DNA from: Oscillospiraceae bacterium
Lineage (GTDB): Bacteria; Bacillota; Clostridia; Oscillospirales; Oscillospiraceae
Length of the DNA: 8,835 nt
Assembly (NCBI GenBank): GCA_016296565.1
Contig: JAEDJB010000078.1
Coordinates: 1 to 8,835, forward strand
Direction of reading: 5' to 3'
The notes below the pieces were generated by a model. That model was given only the letters and a program-made list of their open reading frames with translations. It was not told the origin of the DNA and did no database searches. Within the stretch, counting starts at the first letter, position 1. Each line of letters begins with the position of its first letter. Position numbers and translations under genes: made by a program. Below are positions 1 through 4,586 of the stretch, piece by piece.

Positions 1-60
1 AGGCAGGGGAGAGGGAGACGTCTTCCCGGTTTTGTCTTGTAAATCTGCACAGCTTTTGGT
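1..60. other. Left edge, no gene recognised
   Basis: I see no coding region with a ribosome site in this stretch. The GGGA/TCCC arms around a GACGTC centre (about 13-27), followed by a short T-rich run, could be the tail of an upstream terminator. The stem is too short and imperfect to call. The stretch is probably the intergenic region behind a gene that lies outside the window. Confidence 0.4.
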
Positions 61-76
61 GTTAGCACGCGCTAAC
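61..76. promoter_or_regulatory. Operator-like palindrome 1 (GTTAG-N6-CTAAC)
   Basis: This is a perfect inverted repeat, GTTAGC-ACGC-GCTAAC. It is the first of four copies of GTTAG-N6-CTAAC around the feo genes. It lies about 55 bases upstream of the feoA -35 box, so it is probably not transcribed from that promoter, which favours a DNA-binding site over an RNA hairpin. It may assist repression at the downstream copies or serve a promoter I cannot see. The regulator is inferred to be a metal-dependent DtxR/MntR-type protein. Confidence 0.6.
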
Positions 77-130
77 TTCTTGTGGGAAAATACAAAGTTT
101 TCGGCTGAAAGGAAAAACGGCAAAAAACCA

Positions 131-159
131 TTGACAGCAAAGAGGAAACGAGGTAAACT
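131..159 (+). promoter_or_regulatory. Sigma-A promoter of the feoA-feoA unit
   Basis: The -35 box TTGACA (131-136) is a perfect consensus. A 17-base spacer separates it from the -10 box TAAACT (154-159), which matches TATAAT at four of six positions. Transcription should start near 166, inside palindrome 2, leaving a leader of about 95 bases before feoA. The layout suits repression by a protein bound over the start site. Confidence 0.8.
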
Positions 160-163
160 GTGC

Positions 164-187
164 AATAGTTAGTTAAGACTAACTATT
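164..187. promoter_or_regulatory. Operator-like palindrome 2, over the feoA start site
   Basis: This perfect inverted repeat has 10-base arms (AATAGTTAGT and ACTAACTATT) around TAAG. Its core is GTTAG-N6-CTAAC at 168-183. It begins five bases after the -10 box and covers the predicted transcription start, the classic position for a repressor. The arms resemble half-sites of iron- or manganese-responsive DtxR-family regulators, but the spacing is wider than the DtxR/IdeR consensus and closer to the E. coli MntR box (ATAG-N6-CTAT). Confidence 0.7.
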
Positions 188-199
188 TCTTTTGCCCGT

Positions 200-219
200 T
201 GGTTAGGTTTTGCTAACCA
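200..219. promoter_or_regulatory. Operator-like palindrome 3, in the feoA leader
   Basis: The arms TGGTTAG and CTAACCA flank GTTTTG, giving the same GTTAG-N6-CTAAC core at 202-217. Its centre is 34 bases downstream of the centre of palindrome 2. It lies inside the predicted 5' leader of feoA, so a bound repressor would form a second block. It could also form a small RNA hairpin, but the untranscribed copy at 61-76 makes a protein site more likely. Confidence 0.65.
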
Positions 220-261
220 TACATAGATCTTGGATACAATATAGAAACTGGAGGCGAAGTC

Positions 262-474
262 ATGATGCCCCTGACGTTTGCAGACGCCGGCGAGGAGACT
301 ATCATTCGCAGAGTTGGCGGAAAACCGGAAACCAAAAAGCACCTGGAAAACCTGGGTTTCGTGGTGGGCGGTCGGGTTACGGTGATTTCCGCCATCGGTG
401 GAGATCTGATTGTCAATGTAAAGGATTCCCGCATCGCCATCAGCCGGGAGATGGCAGGGAAGATCATGGTGTAA
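262..474 (+). CDS. feoA: FeoA family protein, first copy (70 aa)
   Basis: FeoA proteins are small cytoplasmic SH3-like domains that support ferrous iron uptake by FeoB, probably by acting on its G-protein or gate region. This 70-residue protein fits the family in length and pattern. An opening strand is followed by a helix containing KKHLENLGF (about residues 25-33), the usual gap-and-turn VGGRVTVIS, and a C-terminal ISREMAGKIMV segment matching the family's 'L-x-x-x-x-A-x-x-I-x-V' ending. The start at 262 has GGAGG seven bases upstream; a second ATG follows directly at 265. It is the first gene of the feo locus, 13 bases before a second feoA. Regulation is probably through the palindromes at 164-187 and 200-219. 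It differs clearly from its neighbour, so the pair is not a recent duplicate. Confidence 0.88.
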   Translation: MMPLTFADAGEETIIRRVGGKPETKKHLENLGFVVGGRVTVISAIGGDLIVNVKDSRIAISREMAGKIMV

Positions 475-487
475 AGGAGGCGCAGGC

Positions 488-709
488 ATGAACACACTCA
501 GGCAGGCCAAAATCGGCCAAACGGTTCGCGTGGTGAAGCTCCACGGTGAGGGCGCGGTGAAGCGGCGCATTATGGACATGGGCATCACCAAGGGCGTGGA
601 GGTCTACGTCCGCAAGGTAGCTCCTCTGGGCGATCCTGTGGAAGTCACCGTCCGCGGGTATGAGCTTTCTCTGCGGAAGGCAGACGCGGAAATGATTGAG
701 GTGGAGTGA
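488..709 (+). CDS. feoA: FeoA family protein, second copy (73 aa)
   Basis: This is a second FeoA-type SH3-like accessory protein for ferrous iron transport. The sequence shows VRVVKLHGEGAVKRRIMDMG (residues 13-32), the typical FeoA helix with the 'R-R-I-x-D-M-G' signature. This is followed by GVEVYVRKVAPLGDPVEVTVRGYELSLRK (about residues 36-64), whose PLGDP turn and GYELSLR segment are standard in the family. It matches canonical FeoA better than the copy in front of it. The ribosome site AAGGAGG (474-480) overlaps the last base of the first feoA stop codon and sits seven bases before the ATG, so the two genes are cotranscribed. A terminator follows 26 bases after the stop, which separates this pair from feoB. 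Confidence 0.93.
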   Translation: MNTLRQAKIGQTVRVVKLHGEGAVKRRIMDMGITKGVEVYVRKVAPLGDPVEVTVRGYELSLRKADAEMIEVE

Positions 710-735
710 GTCTGCTCCCCGAATGTTAAGCGATC

Positions 736-760
736 AAACGGGAGATTCTCCCGTTTTTTT
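736..760 (+). terminator. Intrinsic terminator after the feoA pair
   Basis: A nine-base-pair stem, AAACGGGAG (736-744) with CTCCCGTTT (748-756), has a three-base loop and runs into a T tract ending at 760. It lies between the second feoA and feoB. It should end most feoA transcripts, so feoB needs read-through or its own promoter. Confidence 0.85.
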
Positions 761-768
761 ACCCCGAA

Positions 769-788
769 AGGTTAGCTTTGCCTAACCT
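769..788. promoter_or_regulatory. Operator-like palindrome 4, upstream of feoB
   Basis: The arms AGGTTAG and CTAACCT flank CTTTGC, with the core GTTAG-N6-CTAAC at 771-786. This copy most resembles DtxR/IdeR half-sites (consensus arms TTAGGTTAG / CTAACCTAA), though the half-sites are set further apart. It lies just after the feoA terminator and 24 bases before the feoB start codon, so feoB probably has separate metal control. I could not find a convincing promoter here. TTTACC (758-763) with TAACCT (783-788) at 19-base spacing is the best weak candidate, and it would overlap the palindrome. Confidence 0.65.
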
Positions 789-812
789 AATGCATCGTAA
801 AGGAGAGAGAAC

Positions 813-3227
813 ATGGCGCGAGAACTGAGCATTGCTTTGGCGGGCAATCCGAACTGCGGCAAAACCACCCTGTTCAATGCCCTCACCGGCTCCAACCAGT
901 TCGTCGGCAACTGGCCCGGCGTTACGGTGGAGAAGAAGGAAGGAAAACTCAAGGGCCACAAGGACGTGGTCATCATGGACCTTCCCGGCATCTATTCCCT
1001 GTCTCCCTATACCCTGGAAGAAGTGGTGGCCAGAAACTATCTGGTGGGGGAGCGGCCTGACGCCATCCTGAACATTGTGGACGGCACCAACCTGGAGCGC
1101 AACCTGTATCTGACCACCCAGCTGACGGAGCTGGGCATCCCCGTGGTGCTGGCCGTCAACATGATGGACCTGGTGAAAAAGAACGGGGATCACATTGACA
1201 TTAAGGAGCTGTCCCGGGAGCTGGGCTGCCCGGTGGTGGAGATCTCCGCCCTGAAGGGCACCGGCGTCATGGAGGCTGCCCAGGCAGCCATCGACGCGGC
1301 GGGTGCTGATGCAACCATCCCCCAGCACACCTTCAGCGGTGCGGTGGAGCACGCCCTGGCCCACATTGAGGAGGCGGCGGTCCACGACATGCCCCCGGAG
1401 CAGCAGCGATGGTACGCCATCAAGATCTTTGAGCGGGACGACAAGGTGCTGGAACAGCTGAGCCTTCCCCAGACGGTGCTGGACCACATGGAAAAGGACA
1501 TCCAGGCCGCCGAGGAGGAGCTGGATGACGACGCTGAGAGCATCATCACCAATGAGCGGTACGTCTACATCGCCTCCATGCTGAAGGGCTGCTACAAAAA
1601 GAAGAGCGCCGGTCAGATGACGGTTTCCGACAAGATCGACCGGGTGGTTACCAACCGGTTTGCCGCCCTGCCCATTTTTGCCCTGGTCATGATCGTGGTG
1701 TACTACATCTCCGTGAGCACCGTGGGCACCTGGGTCACCGACTGGACCAATGACGGCCTGTTCGGCGATGGCTTCCACCTCTTCGGCAGCGGCTCGGCAG
1801 CCTATGAGTCCGCCATGGCCGACTACGCCGCGGAAAACGTCTACACCGACGAGCTGGTGCTGAACGTCCAGGCCGCCGCGGACGCCGGTGTGGTTGGCGC
1901 GGAGGATATCCTGGGTGCCATCGAGGAAGAGGACTTCGGAGCCTTTGACGAGGCCTACGGCTCCTATGGCGATGCCCTGGCCGAGGCCGGGTATGACATT
2001 TCCGCTATCTATGACGAGGCCATGGAAAACGCCCCGGACACCTCCGAGTTCGGCACCTGGGTGCCCGGCATCCCCGTGCTGGTGGAAAACGGCCTGAACG
2101 CTGTGGGCTGCGCTGACTGGCTCCAGAGCCTGATTCTGGACGGCATTGTGGCCGGTGTGGGCGCTGTTCTGGGCTTCGTGCCTCAGATGCTGGTGCTGTT
2201 TATCTTCCTGGCCTTCCTGGAGTCCTGCGGCTACATGGCCCGGATCGCCTTTGTGATGGACCGGATCTTCCGCCGCTTCGGCCTGTCCGGCAAGTCCTTC
2301 ATCCCCATGCTCATCGGCACTGGCTGCGGCGTCCCCGGCGTCATGGCCTCCCGTACCATTGAAAATGAACGGGACCGCCGCATGACCATTATGACCACCA
2401 CCTTCATCCCCTGCGGGGCCAAGCTGCCCATCATCTCCCTCATCGCTGTGGCCATCTTCGGCGGCGCCTGGTGGGTTGGCCCCAGCGCGTACTTCCTGGG
2501 CATCGCCGCCATCGTCATCTCCGGCATCATGCTGAAGAAGACCCGGATGTTCTCCGGCGACCCCGCTCCCTTTGTCATGGAGCTGCCCGCCTATCACTGG
2601 CCCACTGTGGGCAACATCCTCCGCTCCATGTGGGAGCGCGGCTGGTCCTTCATTAAGAAGGCCGGTACCATCATCCTGCTGGCCTCCATTGTGATCTGGG
2701 CTGGCTCCTGCTTCGGCGCGGTGGACGGACAGTTTATGTTCAGCACCGAGATGGAACTGGAGCAGAGCGTCCTGGGCATCATCGGCGGCGCCATCTGCTG
2801 GATTTTCTCCCCTCTGGGCTTCGGCAACATCAAGGCCACCGTTGCCACCATTATGGGTCTTGTGGCCAAGGAAGAGGTCGTGGGCGTCTTCGGCGTGCTG
2901 GACTTCGAGGGCATGAGTGCCCTGGCTGGCTATGCCTTCCTGGCCTTCAACCTGCTGTGCGCTCCCTGCTTTGCCGCCATCGGCGCCATCCGCCGGGAGA
3001 TGAACTCCGCCAAGTGGACCTGGTTCGCCATCGGCTACCAGTGCGGTCTGGCCTATGTGGTCTCCCTCATCATCTATCAGCTGGGGATGCTCTTTACCGG
3101 CAGCCCCAACATCATCGGCGTGATCGTCGCGATTGTCTTTATTGTCCTGATTGCCTACATGCTCTTCCGCCCCTACAAGGAGGCCACCACCCTCAAGAGC
3201 AGAGGCAAGTCCAAGGCAGCTGTCTGA
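813..3227 (+). CDS. feoB: Ferrous iron transporter FeoB, with acidic insertion
   Basis: FeoB is the membrane permease for Fe2+, with a cytoplasmic N-terminal G-protein domain. All nucleotide motifs are visible: G1 GNPNCGKTT (11-19), G2 around PGVTVEKKEG (35-44), G3 DLPG (56-59), G4 NMMD (116-119) and G5 SALKGTG (145-151). A helical regulatory region follows to about 270, then the membrane part from TM1 (about 284-305). Both conserved cysteine gates are present, GTGCGVP (C505) and CAPCFAAIGAIRRE (C716, C719), and the protein ends in a short basic tail. At 804 residues it is longer than many Firmicutes homologues because residues 326-412, between TM1 and TM2, form an extra segment with 22 Asp/Glu and no Lys, Arg or His. 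It should face outward. AAAGGAG lies seven bases before the ATG. A Cys-rich partner gene follows. Confidence 0.97.
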   Translation: MARELSIALAGNPNCGKTTLFNALTGSNQFVGNWPGVTVEKKEGKLKGHKDVVIMDLPGIYSLSPYTLEEVVARNYLVGERPDAILNIVDGTNLERNLYLTTQLTELGIPVVLAVNMMDLVKKNGDHIDIKELSRELGCPVVEISALKGTGVMEAAQAAIDAAGADATIPQHTFSGAVEHALAHIEEAAVHDMPPEQQRWYAIKIFERDDKVLEQLSLPQTVLDHMEKDIQAAEEELDDDAESIITNERYVYIASMLKGCYKKKSAGQMTVSDKIDRVVTNRFAALPIFALVMIVVYYISVSTVGTWVTDWTNDGLFGDGFHLFGSGSAAYESAMADYAAENVYTDELVLNVQAAADAGVVGAEDILGAIEEEDFGAFDEAYGSYGDALAEAGYDISAIYDEAMENAPDTSEFGTWVPGIPVLVENGLNAVGCADWLQSLILDGIVAGVGAVLGFVPQMLVLFIFLAFLESCGYMARIAFVMDRIFRRFGLSGKSFIPMLIGTGCGVPGVMASRTIENERDRRMTIMTTTFIPCGAKLPIISLIAVAIFGGAWWVGPSAYFLGIAAIVISGIMLKKTRMFSGDPAPFVMELPAYHWPTVGNILRSMWERGWSFIKKAGTIILLASIVIWAGSCFGAVDGQFMFSTEMELEQSVLGIIGGAICWIFSPLGFGNIKATVATIMGLVAKEEVVGVFGVLDFEGMSALAGYAFLAFNLLCAPCFAAIGAIRREMNSAKWTWFAIGYQCGLAYVVSLIIYQLGMLFTGSPNIIGVIVAIVFIVLIAYMLFRPYKEATTLKSRGKSKAAV

Positions 3228-3267
3228 GCAAGCCTTTTTCCAAACTGCGAAACAGGAGGAATCATCC

Positions 3268-3435
3268 ATGTTAGATTTCTTGGCAAGTAATGCAGGTACC
3301 ATCGTCCTGTCCGCGGTGCTGGCAGTGATTGTTGGTTCCATCATTGTTTATCTGGTTCGCCAGAAAAAGCGCGGCCAGCCTTCCTGCGGCGGCGGCTGCG
3401 CCGGGTGCAGCGGAGCCTGCCACTGCAAACTCTGA
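3268..3435 (+). CDS. FeoB-associated Cys-rich membrane protein (55 aa)
   Basis: This is a small single-span membrane protein of the kind found next to feoB in many Clostridia and other Firmicutes, with no settled function. Residues 11-30 form one hydrophobic helix, followed by the basic stop RQKKR (31-35). The C-terminal tail holds five cysteines (40, 44, 47, 51, 53), spaced C-x3-C-x2-C-x3-C-x-C, with His52 between the last two. The positive-inside rule places the Cys tail in the cytoplasm. The start at 3268 is chosen because AGGAGG (3254-3259) lies eight bases upstream. The frame stays open further left, but that part overlaps feoB and has no ribosome site. It lies 40 bases after feoB and before a terminator, so it is the last gene of that unit. 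A role in handling Fe2+ at the FeoB exit is inference. Confidence 0.88.
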   Translation: MLDFLASNAGTIVLSAVLAVIVGSIIVYLVRQKKRGQPSCGGGCAGCSGACHCKL

Positions 3436-3443
3436 CAAACCGA

Positions 3444-3486
3444 GGCCGGGTCTTTCCCAACGGGGGAAGACCCGGCCCATTTTCTT
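3444..3486 (+). terminator. Intrinsic terminator of the feoB unit
   Basis: A perfect 11-base-pair stem, GGCCGGGTCTT (3444-3454) with AAGACCCGGCC (3467-3477), is extended inward by a wobble pair and CCC/GGG around an AACG loop. CATTTTCTT follows. It begins nine bases after the stop codon of the Cys-rich gene and separates the iron locus from the pantothenate operon. Confidence 0.9.
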
Positions 3487-3539
3487 CGGAAACCTGCAAA
3501 AAAAGGCGCAAAAAATTTTACAATTTTCAAAAATAGTTC

Positions 3540-3568
3540 TTTACATCTTTTGTGTCGAATGTTACAAT
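3540..3568 (+). promoter_or_regulatory. Sigma-A promoter of the pantothenate/CoA operon
   Basis: TTTACA (3540-3545) and TACAAT (3563-3568) are separated by exactly 17 bases, and each differs from consensus at one position. The AT-rich stretch just upstream (about 3498-3539) could act as an UP-like element. Start of transcription is expected near 3575, giving a leader of about 150 bases. No GTTAG-N6-CTAAC palindrome is present here, so this unit is controlled separately from feo. Confidence 0.82.
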
Positions 3569-3570
3569 GT

Positions 3571-3693
3571 CCGCGTTGGTTTGGCGGGCTGTTTTTTTCA
3601 GCGCCAGCCACAAGCGGATGGTATTCCGAAGAATTGGAAACTGTACCGGCAAATTCCCTGGAGCTCCGTCTTTACGGAACGGAAAAGCACCGC
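3571..3693 (+). promoter_or_regulatory. Structured 5' leader of the pan operon, candidate regulatory RNA
   Basis: Several hairpins can be drawn. Hairpin A (3577-3610) pairs GGC-GG-GCTG with CAGC-GCC around a T7 loop. Hairpin B (3620-3647) pairs GGTATTCC with GGAA and TACC, with ACTG bulged on the 3' side. Hairpin C pairs TCCGT (3665-3669) with ACGGA (3674-3678). GCGG (3614-3617) can close a junction around B and C with CCGC (3690-3693). An alternative partner, CCGC at 3571-3574, probably lies mostly upstream of the start site. A published 'pan' RNA motif occurs in leaders of panBCD operons in Firmicutes. I cannot confirm a match by eye, and I recognise no other riboswitch class. Confidence 0.4.
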
Positions 3694-3695
3694 GT

Positions 3696-3720
3696 CACCT
3701 GCCGAAAAGAAAGCAGGGTG
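3696..3720 (+). promoter_or_regulatory. Hairpin covering the ribosome site of the first pan gene
   Basis: CACCTGC (3696-3702) pairs with GCAGGGTG (3713-3720), with one bulged G, around an A-rich loop (3703-3712). The 3' arm contains AGGGTG, the only plausible Shine-Dalgarno sequence for the ATG at 3726. A folded hairpin would mask it, so translation may depend on opening the stem. No ligand or trigger can be read from the sequence. Confidence 0.5.
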
Positions 3721-3725
3721 ATACG

Positions 3726-4586
3726 ATGAAAATTGGATTCATAGGAGCAGGAAAAGTTGGCTTCTCCCTGGGCAAGTTTTTTGTTCAGGGCGGCATTCCG
3801 GTGACCGGCTACTACAGCAGGCACCAAGGATCGGCCCAGGAAGCGGCGTTATTTACCAGCACGAAGCAATACGACAGCCTTATGTCATTGGTTCAGGATA
3901 GTGACGCGCTCTTTTTGACTGTTCCAGACGGAATGATTCCCTCGGTTTATACCCAGCTGAGGGAGTATGGGCTCACAGGAAAACAAATCTGTCATTGCAG
4001 CGGCGCCATGACTGCCCGGGAAGCCTTTCCCGGCGCGGCAGACACCGGCGCTTACCATTATTCGATCCACCCGCTGTTCCCAATCAGCAGTAAGTACACT
4101 GCCTATCGGGAATTGCCGGGTGCTTTTTTCTGCCTGGAAGGGGAGGGTCCCCACCTGACCTGGTGGCGGGACACGCTCACGGCCCTGGGCCCCAAGGTGC
4201 AGATCATCTCCGGAGAGGGGAAGGTCCGCTACCATGCCGCCTGCGCTATGGCCAGCAACCTGGTCTGCGCCCTGGTGGAGGAGAGCCTGGAGCTGCTGGG
4301 TAGCTGCGGCTTCTCCCAGGAGCTGGCCCGTTCTGCCCTGGCCCCCCTGATGCGGGCCAACCTGGAGCATCTCATCCAGGACGGACCGGAGGCGGCTCTC
4401 ACCGGTCCGGTGGAGCGGTGCGACACAGAGACGGTGGCCAAGCATCTGGCCTGCCTGTCGGATGACTCCTCCCGCCAGCTCTACCGGGTAGCCTCCCGGA
4501 AGCTGGTAGACCTGGCCCGGAAAAAGCACCCTGACACAAACTATGCGCCCATGAACGACATACTAAAGGAAGGATCGAGTATATGA
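3726..4586 (+). CDS. panG: Rossmann/DUF2520 dehydrogenase, probable PanG-type ketopantoate reductase
   Basis: It probably reduces 2-dehydropantoate (ketopantoate) to pantoate with NADPH in the cytoplasm. The 286-residue protein opens with a Rossmann fold: GAGKVG at 7-12, then YYSR (29-32), whose Ser31-Arg32 after the second strand suggests NADP(H). HCSGAM (90-95), HPLFPIS (115-121) and the helical start K166-VRYHAACAMASNL-179, with likely active-site K166, H170 and N178, are typical of DUF2520 proteins. The family includes, as I recall, the PanG reductase described in Francisella. The sequence does not resemble PanE or IlvC. The ATG at 3726 is chosen because the protein fold starts there and AGGGTG lies just upstream. 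Its TGA overlaps the panB ATG (ATGA), so the two are translationally coupled. The first half is less GC-rich than the second. The reductase role rests on family and operon context. Confidence 0.75.
   Translation: MKIGFIGAGKVGFSLGKFFVQGGIPVTGYYSRHQGSAQEAALFTSTKQYDSLMSLVQDSDALFLTVPDGMIPSVYTQLREYGLTGKQICHCSGAMTAREAFPGAADTGAYHYSIHPLFPISSKYTAYRELPGAFFCLEGEGPHLTWWRDTLTALGPKVQIISGEGKVRYHAACAMASNLVCALVEESLELLGSCGFSQELARSALAPLMRANLEHLIQDGPEAALTGPVERCDTETVAKHLACLSDDSSRQLYRVASRKLVDLARKKHPDTNYAPMNDILKEGSSI

Noticed and set aside
13..40. Possible terminator of an upstream gene
   Set aside because: GGGA/TCCC around GACGTC followed by GGTTTTGTCTT gives only a short, imperfect stem and no clear T tract, so it cannot be called with confidence.
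166..261. Metal riboswitch in the feoA leader
   Set aside because: The leader is short, and its only clear structures are the two palindromes, which share their sequence with an untranscribed copy at 61-76. Protein operators explain this better.
3151..3267. Upstream extension of the Cys-rich protein into feoB
   Set aside because: The extension overlaps feoB in another frame and lacks a ribosome site, whereas AGGAGG stands directly before the ATG at 3268.
759..3344. Very long antisense open frame (861 codons) opposite feoB
   Set aside because: It mirrors feoB, arises from strong G/C third-position bias, has low-complexity Gly/His/Asp-rich content and no ribosome site. feoB itself has every family motif.
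3552..3725. In-frame upstream extension of the DUF2520 gene
   Set aside because: It would start inside the promoter region, upstream of the expected transcript start, and the Rossmann fold begins normally at the ATG at 3726.
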